NCBI GenBank assembly: GCA_003260075.1
Contig: QLIY01000420.1
Coordinates: 1 to 64,000, forward strand
Length of the DNA stretch: 64,000 nt
Direction of reading: 5' to 3'
From: Phallusia mammillata
Lineage: Eukaryota; Chordata; Ascidiacea; Phlebobranchia; Ascidiidae
Position 1 is the stretch's first letter. The number at the start of each line of letters is the position of its first letter. Of the stretch, positions 11,116-26,100 are shown in pieces. The notes beneath the pieces were generated by a model, which was given only the letters and a program-made list of their open reading frames with translations, searched no databases and was not told where the DNA came from. The position numbers were made by a program, and so were the translations under genes.

Positions 11116-14100
11116 CTGCAAAAGAGCAACGAATTACATACACTGAAACCCTTGGCCAAAATGTTTCAAGTTTTGACATTTAATGCAAAATGTACGTTAA
11201 GATATAATCAATAAATAAATATAAACGAACTTATAGAACTATTGCTGACAGCGAAATAAAAACAGATAAAACAGCTTTAAAATCGGTTACTCCCCAAAAC
11301 AGCAGCGTACGTTAGATTGATCTTTAAAAATCGTGTTTTTAAGGGAAATCTTAACGTTGACAAATGTTGCGACAATTTCTTTGCACTAAAAAGTTATTTC
11401 AACATCTAAAGCAGAGCTAATGCTGCAAAAACAACGCATATCTATAAAATACAGACAAAAAAACAACAATTATATTATATAAGCTACCAAAAAAATTACC
11501 TTTTGCTGATGATCAGTGAAATAAATAAGGTACAGGAAAATCCACTGGATGATGGTAGAGAGCGTATCCTGACCTGCCCCGAAGACATCGGTTGTTAAGG
11601 CAATCACGTCTTCCTCGGTCATATTGACCTTAGGATTGTCGATGCTCTCTGCAATGTACGTGTCCACTACATCTCGTACAACGCCGTGTACGTATGTTTG
11701 GCGATGTTCCTTGCTCCTACACACGAGATGGCGCATTAGAGCAGGTTTGGCGAAGCGGTTTTGGCAGAGATTGACTGACAAGCGATGGCCAGTGTAATGT
11801 ATAGACAATGTTTTGTCAGTAAAAATCTTGTTTACAAAGAAACTAACGTTTTAAAACGCAAGCACAAGCAAAACGTTTGCAAAAACATATACTGGCTACT
11901 GCTCAAAAGACAAGTAACATTTTTCTTTTTGGGGGGTATAATAAAAAATATTTTTGCTATAATCAATAAAAATGCTTAGTATAAGTTTGCGTTATTGCCC
12001 AAAAGACTCAACTATTTGTGAAACAATCTATACTGTACACAAGGAACCAAAAAAGTATCCAAGTACTTCCAAGAACAGCTAAAGTAACCAACTACTATCC
12101 AAGAACAGCTAAGGGATTAGTGAATGACTTTGCTCGTTATGGTCCACTAGTAACTTGTACGTCATAGGGGCTTATAAGGTCACTTTGTTGTGACAGTCAC
12201 ACCTACTTAATGAAGTGCAAGACATACCGTGCAATCATCCAGTTATTCGTACGGTTGTTCAAGAAATCGAAGGTCTTGACAACGTTGGCGAATTTAGGTA
12301 TTACCTGCAAGAAATGGAAAGGTTTGGTTTAGTTTTGTTAAACACAATTTAGCTATTAGAATCCTAAATAACAAATCTATCATTGGTTCAACCAGCATAA
12401 CGATTTTTTAAATGGTGTTTGTTGGGTCCAAATGTAAAAAATATTGACAGGAAAAACGATTCAAAAGGGGTTTTACTCTTGCACACTCGACAAAAGTAGT
12501 TCAAAAATGGTTAAAAATTGATTCAATTGTTTCGCATGAAACAGTTGTTTGCAAACATTTAACCGAGGTGTCTCACAAAGATATGCAGTACAAGGCAAGA
12601 GTATTAAGATTTTACGTCAATAGCTCAAAAAGGCCAAAAGTAAAATACTGTAAAATTATGTGTAAAAAGACTGGAAAAAAGTGGTACTGTAAAATTCGAG
12701 AAAAAATAAGTTGTTTCAACATCGAAACAGATGTGTCGCAATCGTTCAGGATAAGCCAACTAAAACGCCCTTTCGGAGCTAAGGACTGAAATCCCCTTTT
12801 ATACGCGTCCGGGCCAGCTGTGCATGGGTCTAAACAGCAAGGTATGGTCGGAATGCAAGGGGCTCCTAGTTTTCATAGAGGTCCCTGTCAGTAATGGTGT
12901 TGCCCGCTCTCGAAGATGTGCCCGAGCGTGCAGCAACGACACAACGATGCTCTTTATGACGTAATAAGTCTCCCATGACGCCGCGGCGTGCCGGAGGCGG
13001 GTTCACGCGTCCGGAGCCCGAGTCGGTTTGTCATGTGACTTGGGTGGGACAATGGCAGAACATGACTTGCCTTTTCATTTTCGAAACGCAGTTTCTTTTC
13101 TATAGGCCTGTTGAACCGTTGTAACCCTTGCTAGGTTAGTAGGAGAGACCCGCCATTTACAAAGTGCGTTATCTTAGATTAAAACCATATTCGTTCAAAC
13201 TTTTAGTAGCACTTTTGGAAACAACGGCCATGGAATATTTTTCTATGGTCTGATTGGAAAGAAAGTTTTGTTGTTTGCGTNACAATGGCAGAACATGACT
13301 TGCCTTTTCATTTTCGAAACGCAGTTTCTTTTCTATAGGCCTGTTGAACCGGTGTAACCCTTGCTAGGTTAGTAGGAGAGACCCGCCATTTACAAAGTGC
13401 GTTATCTTAGATTAAAACCATATTCGTTCAAACTTTTAGTAGCACTTTTGGAAACAACGGCCATGGAATATTTTTCTATGGTCTGATTGGAAAGAAAGTT
13501 TTGTTGTTTGCGTAAATCGCTTTCCATCTGACAATCCGTACAAAACCTTCAGTTTATTAAGCGCTAAAACAAATTATTGCTGCAAATGCCAAACGGGGCA
13601 ACTTTGGGGATTGTGTATTGTTTGCGCGCAGTTGTATTTGAAAAACCCTGACTCAAGTATCTTACACATAGTAACGAGTTTACCTTCAACTCAATGCAGG
13701 AAACCTTACCACCCTTAATCAAGCGAGAGACCAAGGTAAGCCCGGTCGTTGCGCGGCCCCAACTACAGCACTTGGATCGTAAAAAACACAGCTGCGAACG
13801 AATTAAGATGGAAACGCACGGTTGCTTGGTAAAAGATCATTCATAAGCGTAAGCCGGCACCAAAACTCTTCTCTGGCGACGAACCGAAGAAACTTCCCAA
13901 TGTGGCCATGATTCCAGACCTGTTGATGTTTTGGAAGAGTGGGAGCACAGAATAAGGGTTTGTCTTGTAGCGAAGGGAACTTTCGCCGCCGTTTGAACCG
14001 CACCGCTTGATGTGAGCACCGTGGCATGAATGTCGCGCCATGGTCAGGGGTCAGGCGCCATGGGTGCAAGATGCCTTGTTTGTTTTGTTTATGATCATAT

Positions 14101-17100
14101 AAAAGCAAACCCTGAAGCTAGGACTTGTCTTATCCAATTTACAATCAGTGGAATAAGTTTCAAACGTCGTTTTTATAGTTTCGCTTTTTTGGCCAAAAAG
14201 TGTGAAAAGTAGTTTTGTTAAAGCCCGCTTTTTTATGTCATTTATAACTAACAATGTGCAAAACACTGGCTTAACTAGCCAAAAATTTGTCACAATCATT
14301 ACTTGAAAAGGAAAAGCGTTTGACATGACATTTTGCCACTAAGAGGTGCTCTTAAGCTGAGTTTGGTTTACAAAAAAAATTTACAAAAAACTCGAAAGAT
14401 TCCAAAAAAAATTCTGTTCCTACCAAACGCATGCAATGCACTTATGAGAAACACAAGATGATTTGAGATTTCATCATCCAACAAGCCTTCGTTTTGGATA
14501 AACCAATGACATTTTGGGGCCCAGCTCATATTTCACAAGCGAGAGATTTTTTCCTCTGGTTAATTCGTTCTTGGAAAGTATCAATTTTTCCATTGCGAAT
14601 TGATATTGTCGCAACGTGGCTTTGATATGGGATTGTGACTAAATTTAGTAGCAGTGTTCGATCAGTTATCTTTTGACCAAAGGACGCTACCTGGCCTCTA
14701 TAAAAACACAAGCGCACGCGTACGAACGTTTAAAGCGTCATATAGGCACGCGAAAATATTGTGATAGCATTATAACCGAGATATTTGCCCACGAAGTGTT
14801 CAACCCTCGAGACCATATTCAGACCATTTCCGATCTCAGAATTAAAAACACGTTGTTAAATTTGAAAAATCAGCATTTTAGAGTTAAAAAATAACATTTG
14901 TAGCCAATGAGAAATGAAACTTTTCCCGCAAACTTAAAAACCATTCACTTTTTTTCGTTAATTGCACATTTGTATCATATAATCGTGTCATCCTTAAATA
15001 GTAAATCAAGTCTAAAAATTACTTTTGGTTTTGTTTAATCAGCTTTCCTAAACATGCGTGGTATTACCCTGATGAAGGCGACTCAAAACATGACGTTGAA
15101 ACGTCGATACGCACAAAATATTTGCCTGAAGAGCATTAGCTTTCCCAAATTTTCGGTTCTCCTGAAACAACTTTTGGCAACAAAGATGAAAAACATATGA
15201 TTAAACATTTAGTTGTGTAGCAATTTAAAGGACTGAAACTATGGGTCCAATTCTTCGAATACTGGCTATTGTTTGATAAGAGAGAGCTTAGCAAAATCAT
15301 TTCGGCAATAATTTGTAAGTGATAATGTGCATTTGCGGCACTTTTCTTCCCATCGGTGGCGAATCGTTTGTTGAGGTCTCGTTTTCCGGCTTTTTACGCC
15401 AAAAGATCGAATCGCGTCTTGTTGAGAAAATCGTGCTTTGATCAAATGAAACAGACAAATAGGATTTCAGGTGAAAAAATTATTTTCGGATATTTTTAAA
15501 ATAACTAACAACATTTTGTAAATTTTCTTTAGACCTTCATTATTTGAAGCATTTCGTTTTTGCAAACTTAACTTGTACCATCGTCAGAACTACTCATTAC
15601 AAGGATTGTAAAGAAATGGAAAAAGACGTATTTTCAATGAATAACATTTCCAACGTATCCAAGCAGTTATGTAATTTTAAAATCGTCCTGAAAAGTTTGC
15701 GGTCACGCGGGCACAATTGTGTATTATCGAGACTTGTAAAAACACATCAAAACCGCAAGTGACGCAAACCGGGAGACCGCGAGAAATTTAGCGGGAAATC
15801 CGGGCGCGAAACGCGGCGAACGCCGGACAGTCTTTCAGGGAAGAAACTGACTTAATTTCTGGTCCGAAGAGCGGCCGAACTCGTCATCGATAATGATAGG
15901 AAGCGACACGGGGAACCTTGTCACGCAATCGGCCCGAAGCTTCGCGAACTCGAGCGAGGTCGTCGCAACGCTACAGTGCCCGTCACGCTCCCTGGTCACC
16001 GGTCACGTGGCAAAGGCACTCGCAACTTCGGGTTGTCAAGACGACATTCTTTCTCTAAAAATAACCGCGACCACTCGTCAGTGAGCCGTTCCTCCCCCAC
16101 CTGAGGCCGCCGACACTTATCTTTCGCCGGGTGGGGGGAGGGGGGCTGGCGGGCAAGGCTACGCGCTTCACTGCGCCTTTTAGAGCGCCGAGGGCTGGTT
16201 TTTCCTGTCGCTTAAGCACTGGTCATTGCCGCCGTACACAGGAGAAAGACAAGGGAAAGAAAAAAGCGGGGAATAAAGAGAGACACACAGAGAGGGGGGT
16301 TACTGCGCCGCGAAGGAAATATGCAAGATATTTGAGGTGCATGCACAACGCGGTGCACAGTGATGCGGCACTTTGTAAGGACTCGTGAACTCGGACCAGT
16401 TCATTTTGACGTCAGACATTCCTGGGCCGAGGCGTCCACCTTGAAAGCGGAGACAAGTGGTCATTGCCGAAAATGGGCCGCGCAATTTCGGTATTACGGT
16501 CGGCGTTAGGTTCCAAGACAAGCAAAGAGTTTGGTTCGTCTTTTGTACGCGAAACGCCAAAATTGGGGGATTACATCGTCGTTGCACCTGGATGCTTCGG
16601 TATTATGTTCCCCATCGCATTTTTTGCTAACCGACCAATACGGGAATTATTTCGCGAAAGTTCAGGCGTTTTGTTCACCGTATCCACAGCCAAATAGCTA
16701 ATTTAGTACATCACCCGCCATTTTGATTGCTTCCAACAATTGTTGGATTTGTTAAGCTCGCTTACCGCTTAACAAAGGCTTGTTGTGCTCGTTAGTTAAC
16801 CATTTATCCGATAATACAATCTGTCGCTACAGCAATCCATATATAACTTACACATAAAAGGCTTGGGGGCTTTCTACATTCATTACCTATTTAAGGCTAG
16901 GTTTATTCAAAATCATTCACTGAAAAGAGTTCGAATGAGTTGAAAACCCTATTCATGACAATTTAAACTTGTTTGATTAATATTTTGGTTTAGCTGATTT
17001 CAATGCACTTGTTGTAATCAGAAAATTTTGCAGTTTCACCAGACAATACTCTCCATGTAAAAAGACTAAACGTCGTTATGTTTTACAGAAATTTACTGGC

Positions 17101-20100
17101 TCTGATATTTTTGTTTAGATAAAAAAGAATAAGCTTTGGAAATTCAATTCATTTTGTGCAACATACCTTAACGATACCAATAAACGAATATACATTAGTT
17201 CCCATTTGACCCATGTTAATTTAAACTTAGAATTGATCTAAGTAACACAATAACTGCATTATTCCAATTTATATTTAATGTGAAAGTTGGATGCTTTTGT
17301 GACCCAATTTAATTGACACATACAACTTTTTTCAACCGGCTCTCCTTACAAAGCCGTATGAACGACCTGTCTATCGTGTTCGCAATTATCTAATGAAGAC
17401 TTGGCAAAAATCGGACAACGGGCAAAGTGGTGGTGGCGGTTGCGGTTTGAGAAGAACACCCAAGGTGCAAAAAGTAATTAATTTCGTTCGGCGGTTCAGA
17501 ACAATTAATACTGGTAATGGAAACTTTAAAATTGAGTCTTTGGCTGATACGACTTTTTCAGGCATGTAAATTGGGACAATAACCTCACCTTGATCCATGG
17601 CATGACATCAATCTGACTTCCTGATCCGATGACTTTGCCGAATTCCCGATTGAGACTTACGAGGTCTTGAAACTCCTGAGGACAAAATGAAATACATTTA
17701 GTCTTTTTAAGCAACGTGTAAACTTTTGCCTAAAAGTAAAAGTAAAGGTACATGACATCAAAATTTTATTAGGGTTGGGGCCAAAGCACACGGAGACCAC
17801 ATAAACAATAATTTCCAACGTTTTGTACAAGCAAAAAAAATTCCATGCTTGGCCTAACCTACAGGAAACACCTGTTAAGCGTGCAAAGCCGTGTACTTAG
17901 GCATTTATAGGAGAAAAAATCATAGACGACCGTTTTTCTCCCAAGGTTTTTATCACAAAACGGTTAGCGGTGCCAACGGGTCACATGACAATTAGATCGA
18001 TGATGATGATCGATATATCGGATTATCGTTGCATGATCGCAGGACAATAGCTGGTAACGAGCAAGATAATAATAAATCGCAGAATACCGACTATGCTTTC
18101 AGGCAATATCTTACAGATTTTTGCACACTTTCATACCGCTTGAAGGTAACCTAATTTAGCTTTACATCTATAAACAAAATTTTTGCTTATCTTTTTGCTG
18201 CTGATATAAACAAACTGAACATGTGAACGAAAGAGAAAGTAACTATATCGAAAGAAGTCAGCGTTATCTATTGCTTCGAAGCATCATATTGCCAATTGGA
18301 ATTCGCTCTTTTACCTTTTGGTCGCAACCGGGCCCAATGTACCACATACCATCAACAAACCCTTTGCAAACGCAAACATAGAATTCCAAAAAAAGGACGA
18401 GCAAGTTTATGGACACAATGGCCAACGCCTCGAAATTGTTTTCTTTCGACACAACCGCGGCGTTAGCGAACGGAGAGAGTCGCTTCGCTTCTATGGAAAG
18501 CATGCCATACCTTCCTAAACAGACGCCATGGCGCATGGAACCACACCCTTCTTGTTTAAGACGCCACAACACCGACTTGTATGCTTTGGCGAACGAAAAG
18601 CAGGAGTCAGTATGACGGATTAGGATATTTACAAGCAAAATGATTAGCCCCGAAAATTCGGTGGCAGCTTTAGATGATGCAGAACCCGGATGGGCCCGAT
18701 TTGAAAACGGAAGTCACGCTGTTTCTTTGTGACGTCACAGAAGAATGGACGCGTCCGAAGGAATGAAAGCAAATGTTACGTAACGGCAAAATGAACTCGC
18801 GGGGTCACGGCGTTAGTCTGGATCAAGGGTCGACAACTTGTGGCTCTTTCAAGTGACTTGCGCGGCCCCAAACACTGAACGAAATACCCTTACGAGGAAT
18901 AAAAAAATTGTATAGAGCCTTATATACTAAAGGCTTTTGATTTTGTGTTATGGAGATCATTTTTTGGCAAAGCGCCTTAAACATTTGGCTCCTTAGCTTT
19001 AAAAAAATGCAAATTAAACTAAGATTGAATGGAGTAGGCTGTATCTAACCCTCTGCCAGGCAACATGCTCAACGACGATTGCTGCATATGAAAAGATTCT
19101 GTTTGATTAAGGAACTGACGACAGTTTTGACATAGACTGATTTGTTTTTTGAGATAGGTATTTCTATATGTAGCGAAATATTTATCAGTCGTGAACCAAT
19201 CTATGCGGAAAAAACTTCAACACAATACCAAACCTTTTAAATAAATCGTTGAAAATTGATGATCTGCCCACTGACATTGGTCTCTGCGCGTGCGAGATAC
19301 TAACCGCAAACGCGCGACCTAAAGGATGCTAGGCCTGAAATTATACAACCGCCGCGATACCAATTACCCAATCCCGATACATTGATCTATAGGATGATGA
19401 TTCAACAACTCCAACAGGATTGGATTCGAATTTTTCATGGTAACTTTCACGTATTTTGGAAATTTCTCGCGATTACTGCTGCATTGACGCAAATGCATGA
19501 ATTCGCGTGTGAAAGAAACAATGGTCGCAAATTAGGTAATTTTTTGTGCAAACCGCTATTGCTTCCATTGTGCGACATTTTTAATATTTCCCGTACCATT
19601 GCTGATATTTTTTTTAACTCATCTGTTTTCTTTTTGTGGCTGAGTTGGAAAAATCAACTTGGATATTCTTGCGCGATTTTAACAATTCCATCTAATTTTA
19701 AACATTCAAAATGAGCATATGTTTGAAAATTTATATTGTTAGCTTCTATTTGAATACGAACTCTTTTTACTATTGTATTTTGGACTGCAGGCAGCACCAA
19801 GAGGCCAAGTGAGAAATTGGGTTTGTTTTAAGTGCCTTTCGGAACAAGAGAAAACGAATCTCTAAAACGACGTACATGTAATTAACTCTAAGTGCATTAC
19901 AATAATTTTAAGGCTTAACCACATTCACGCGAAATAGTTTGTTCTGCNGACGTACATGTAATTAACTCTAAGTGCATTACAATAATTTTAAGGCTTAACC
20001 ACATTCACGCGAAATAGTTTGTTCTGCAACCTTCAATCTCGAGAATAAAATCTCAAACAAGTTGCAAACGATTTCGAAACAATGAATACGCGGTTCGTGT

Positions 20101-23100
20101 TCTCTGCACGCGAGCTTGCTTTTAGAGTGGATAGCACTTGAAATTTGAGACCTGTTCCTGTTTCTGCACCTCGCTTTTTCACAACAGAAACCGTAACTAC
20201 TGGGTCGATGAGGTCTCAGAACGCTTGGCTTGCATTTTTTTCCGGAAACACTGAACTTTATGTTGCATGTGCAAGCTAGACACTTAACTGTGAGGATTAG
20301 TATTGATATTGGATGTGTTCATAGAAAAAAATCAAACTAAACGGCAGTAATGCTCAAAGGGTTCACTGGCTACCCCCCCCCCACACTGAACTTTATGTTG
20401 CATGTGCAAGCTAGACACTTAACTGTGAGGGTTAGTATTGATATTGGATGTGTTTATAGAAAAAAATCAAACTAAACGGTAGTAATGCTCAAAGGGTTCA
20501 CTGGCTCTATGCAAATTGCATGTGATACACAAAAGGAAAATATATTTAGGTTTTTGACCCTACTAGTCAAACCCATGCACAAACAGGAGTAAAATTGTTT
20601 ATACTCAACCCGCTTTAAATGCTCATATATGGTGTATAAAACCTTTCAAAATGCAATTTTTTTTACCAAAGCCAGCTTTAGCCCGAAAAAATACAATATG
20701 TTGCCCTTTTTGATACTTTTTAGAACTGGTCCAAATGCAACTATAGCAGCTTGGTGTTTTTAAACGTGATCTGCCTAAGAAATCAGTTGCATTTGCTTGC
20801 ACAAATTATGCACACGACTAAAACATGTTGTTTAAAAGCCAGATGTGTCCAAACGGAAGCGAATTCCACGGGGTATGTTGCGATGCCCAAGCAGACAAGG
20901 TGTCTCTATACAACTCCTCACGACGATTAATCACGACCCAAACAAAACGAGCAGTTATTTGCCACTGCAATCGGGTGATAATAGATTGCAAGGATAACAT
21001 ATAGATCGTTCGGTACCGAGGTGTCACGTTTCTACCTAGCGTTTACCAAGCCGTCCAGCTCCCGAGAAGCAGCGGTTTTTAAACGTGTTGCCACTGTTTG
21101 TTTTTACGGAGGGAAGCATGAGAACGCAGAACTGGATTAGGAACTTGCGAATTACATAATGGTTTTTGGCGACAAGCTATTCCAGTCTGAAATGCTCTTA
21201 TTAACCTGCTGCTTGGTGTTTCCTCCCATAAGCTTTGCAGAGAGCAAATATCATGGTACAAAAAATTGCCTATACCACTATGGTTGCAAACACTGTAAAT
21301 TACGTTTGACTTTGCGCTGATGATAATGTATAATAACAACAGTAGCGTTTTTGGAGCGTTTACAATCAAAATTATTGAATACATAAAATGTATTTGACAG
21401 ATTCATTTCTGACTAATGTACTTACACAAACTGCGGGAATAGTGCACTGGAATAGAGTTTTGAAAGTATAACGCTAAAATTCATGTATACTAGTTCATGA
21501 CAAAAGCGAGGATTATGGGTTTTTCGTTTAGTGTCTGAGAAAATCCTGCACTTTAAGTGGGAATTCCAATGCGATCAACTTAACAAAACAACGACAAATA
21601 ATGTTGCCTTTATCCTCACGAAGTAAAAAAGTTTAAGCAGAGACCATATCACGTCTAAAGGGAATTTCCATGCGTCAAAAAACGTCAGAAGCAATGAATA
21701 CTCCCAAATCGTTGGGGTTTGTTTGAAAAGGAAACAGTTTTGACAAACGTCAACTAGGGCAAGAGGCGTGTTACCTCGCTATAAAGATAATAATGAAGTG
21801 CCGATGAGATAATATTGACAGAATATGACAGCTTTTCGTGTGATATGTCAATGCCTAAATCGATTGAGCATTTGACGTGTGATTCGCTCCTATTGACGCG
21901 GACGTTACACTGTTATGTTAAGTCTGCTGAATTTTTGCATCATTTTGCTCAGACCTGATCGACTACTTTACTTTATGTTTGTCTGTGAAATTATGTTAAT
22001 TACTGCCTAAAACCTATTCTGCTTAACATTACACTAGGTATTAGTTCATATTGATTTGGTATGAAACAGTAACTCATGCTGTATAAAAAACGATTTCAGG
22101 CGTCCATACTGCCCAGTACACTACATGGGATTCGAACCCATTGCGCGTGATCAATCGCTGTAAGGCGAGAAGAGCAGATTTTGCGTCAACGTATAAGCAT
22201 TTCCGTATTAACCAGCATCTTTAAACCACAAAAGAGCAATCACATAAGTCTGAAGGATGAATATCACACACCTAACTGGCAATCGCCGACGGCCTATTAA
22301 AACGCTAGGATTCTGGGAAAACGGGCTTTGGTGTGCCAATTAGTATCAGGAGGCTTGCACGCGATCTCAAAGGCTTCGGTTTTGGCGCGCGACATTTGTG
22401 GGTGCGAAGGTGGTTTGTTGGATCGAGATTGTCGACTTTATGTGACTTGTTGTCTGGCAATGTTATAAACCCGGATATTCAATTCAACTGATTTATAGAC
22501 GTTTATGGCGTTAAAATGTCTATGTGATATTATATGGCAAAGTGCAGACGTTTTGTGGTGTAAAAATTCAGTGAAATACGGCTAAACAAATGTACTACTT
22601 CTGTGTTTACAACTTATCTAACCGCAACACGGTTTGGTATTTAAACCATTGCATTGAAACTAACTCAAAAGAAAACACAAAACACTGCTGTAAGAGATAT
22701 TTTCTTAACGTTAAACCAGGCGGGGGCATTTTTTAAACTCTTTTCGTTCACGTGGTCACTTAGCAAAAGACAGGACACAAATGGAAACTTCAAATGGAGT
22801 CACGAAAATTGTCACGCATGCAACCAAGCCATCCGCATTTGGCAACGTTTGCTTATCGACGTCCTTTCCAAGTCTATTTCTGTCATGAAATGTTGGTTCG
22901 TGCCCAGGTCAAATCACAACACGCTCGTGGCCGCCTGCATACATCAGAATGGGAAACGGGGAAATAGGGAAACGCGTGTTACTGAACAGATTGGTCGTCG
23001 AATCGCGTGACACACTGGAATTATAACAGCCGACAGACACACGCTACTGGTTCATGCAAAGTGCGACCCAATAACTGTATTGATTTGTTGCTTTACCTTC

Positions 23101-26100
23101 AGGGAAGCTATGTTAATATTAACGGTTATTGCAGCACACTTAAGAACTATCATCACATGGTTACAGTGACCTACTTAAAGGGAATTGAATGCATATAATC
23201 ATCTTCTAAAACGAAAGCGTGTTTAGGGCTCAGAGTTTTTATTTTTACGTTGAAAATGGTTTTAGGCAATTCACATCACAAGCATAAGCTTTGATAAACA
23301 TCCTTTAAAGTTTAAACCATCTGTTTTTGAGGCGATATGTCTGTATTTTGCATTACGTGCTCATTACGTGCTTATTTCAAACTCGGTTTAAAGAGAAATC
23401 TGGATTTATCGCGTACCTAACACGAGATAGCAAACAATATTTCAAATACCCTGTCGTCAAACAGGTCGGTATGTCAAAACCAATTTACACAATGTACGGT
23501 CGTTGAGTTAATGACCCGAACGCAAACACAAGGGAAGGGGTGGTGTAATTACAACCACTCAACAAGGCTCTTCGCACGCAAAAGCATTGATTTTTATTCC
23601 TGTATCAACTAACCGATTTTGCCATTCGAAGTATTCACAAAATTGCTGAGTCACATGACTGTGGACTAAAATATTTCACAAATAAGTGTTACAAAAGTTA
23701 GCAATTACACAATACAGAAAAACGGTTCGTTGGTACTACATTGGCGCAAAGTGTATTAAATAAATAAAACAACAATAATTTTAAACATGATTTCAAATAT
23801 CCCTTTGTGTGGGGACGTAGACCCGCAGTGCATTCCCTTGGGCCTAAAAGTGTATACACATGGGGACAGTGCCATGGGTTCCGGCGACTGGGATTATTGT
23901 TAGCACCCTACACATCTGCGGTATTTTCTCACTGGTGGGTCTGGCGGGTGGGGTTATGGACTCCCATGTTGAAGCGTGCCCGCAGTAATTTGATGCAAAC
24001 ATTTAATGGTTGACTAATATCACAAAGAATGCAATGGAAGAAATTAAAAAATTCACATTTTACTTATTTTACCGCCTTTATCAATATCGCTATTAGAATT
24101 TTGTTCCTTTAATTCTACGTACATTTAGAGGGCAATTGAACTTAAATCAGTCAACTGTACGTTTATCAGCTGAATAATGCTAAAAAATAATTTTAGCTTG
24201 GAAAACGAAAGAGTTTAAGTCCATCTTTTGTGAAGAACATTAAGCACGTTGCTGTCCTGAAATTCCAACACAAAATTCCAACAACACTTCCCAGAATTTT
24301 CATGGCAAAATGCAAATAATTACACACTCAAATTGCCATGTTTTTTTGTTACAACAGAGGCTATACACAGGGCATCGAAGTCAACCAGAACGCGTGTACG
24401 TGAAAGCGATAAGTAGATGGAAAAACCCATGCCGCCGCTGCAAATTGAATATGCAGTGCATTGCCAGCTGAGGCCGGCTATTAGCGTCAAGCGAGGTCGC
24501 AGAGTTGAAGAGGGCGGTCGGAGTGCGTTAACCAGCTTCTGAGAATTAGACCGCAAACTATAGCAGCGAATTTTGACCGAAATCGCACGCAATGTGACCT
24601 CTTGAAACAGTGTTTCCCAAAATATTTTATTAGTGACCAAACCAAATTTTCAAAAAAAAAATTGGTAGCTTATAAACAAACGAATGTGCTTAAAATAGGT
24701 AAGAAATGACAACAATGCAAATTTGTTAAAAATTGCTCTGTGCCCCCCATATAAATGACATCGTGACCAAATGCTGAGACATGAACCATAGATTGAAAAC
24801 CGCCATCTTAAAACGACTAAAAATCATAAAACAGCATAAAAATGGGGTCATAACCTTAAATATCTACAATAGCATTTTACAGTGTGAATTGAAATTCTAG
24901 GAATTACTCCGGCATAGCATGCTAATTTAAATGTTAACTATTTTGGGCAAGATTCCAGTCAACGCAACATAACGCAACAGGCAGTCGTTTCGGACATCAC
25001 GAAAGGCAATATGCAGAACACAACAGAAAATTAGCACTAATAGTAGCAGCGACCCTTGCATCAACCCATTGAGAACGTGGAGCGGGTGATTACGACATAA
25101 TTAGGCACGCGTTCCGGATTTCCATACTGAACAAGTGGAAACCATAAAGTGGGCGGGGCAGGGCGGGTCGGCGCGACATGACGTTTGCATTTTCGAAAGG
25201 GTGTCGTTGTGCTTCAAAACTTCAGCACACAAAATTTAGGCCTCGGCTTTATATAAGCAACACAAAAAGCTTTTTTGGTTACCTATGCTATAGATTTTAG
25301 AGCCAAACTGAGTTACATAATTCTGTTATTAACGTGCCAAGTTTTAGGTTTAACACGATTTTTTAACCTTTCCAGAGTAATGGATCGTAAAACGTAAATT
25401 TTAATTTCGAAAGTTTGCCCTTTAGGGTTAAGCCACTAGACGCTGCCGTAAAAAGGGAGCTTGATGGCAAACGTAACTTCCAAAAAAACGTATAATTGTT
25501 TGGGCAAATATTATTCAAAATGACTTTTTACAAGCTTGCAATGATAAAGCCCGAACTAGGGATCCAATCGTTTAACCGGTTTACCCAGCAGAATAACAAT
25601 AACAAAACACGGCGCACCACACGAGTACCGACGCGCAATCTCTCACCTTGTGTTCACCACCGAAATCATCTGCGGTTCTCGCGGGGATTCCCCGTCGGCG
25701 AATACCTCCGGCGCGTGTGTCAACAACAGGCGGCGTGCGCAATGTCAACAACCGCACCACGCTTGCGTAAATAATCGGCTTAGAGGGCCCGGGCCATTGT
25801 TTCCGCGCGGCCTGCGGCCACGGTGGCCCGCCTGGGCGAACGGAATGATTGCGGCGCCATCTGCTTTGTGCAATCGAATCTTGTTGCGCGTGTGATAAAT
25901 AAACAATGCCTTCCCGCTGCCTGATCAGGTGATTTCTGCTGGCAGTGATGATTTAACCACAAAATGTGAGCAGGCTTTACTAGACACCCTGGCGAAATTT
26001 CTTGAGAAATATTTTGCACATTTTCCTTTAAAACAATTTCATGCACTTTTCTTTAAATTTAATTTTTATTGATTTTGTTACATAAGTCTGTTTTCGAAGT

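Noticed and set aside
18264-18638. 124-codon minus-strand open frame inside CYP1 intron 2
   Set aside because: No recognisable domain, overlapping frames on the other strand, no clear splice sites; could be chance in a GC-richer patch.
22110-22190. tRNA gene on the minus strand
   Set aside because: Only the T-arm is convincing; no acceptor stem, D arm or anticodon arm could be paired.
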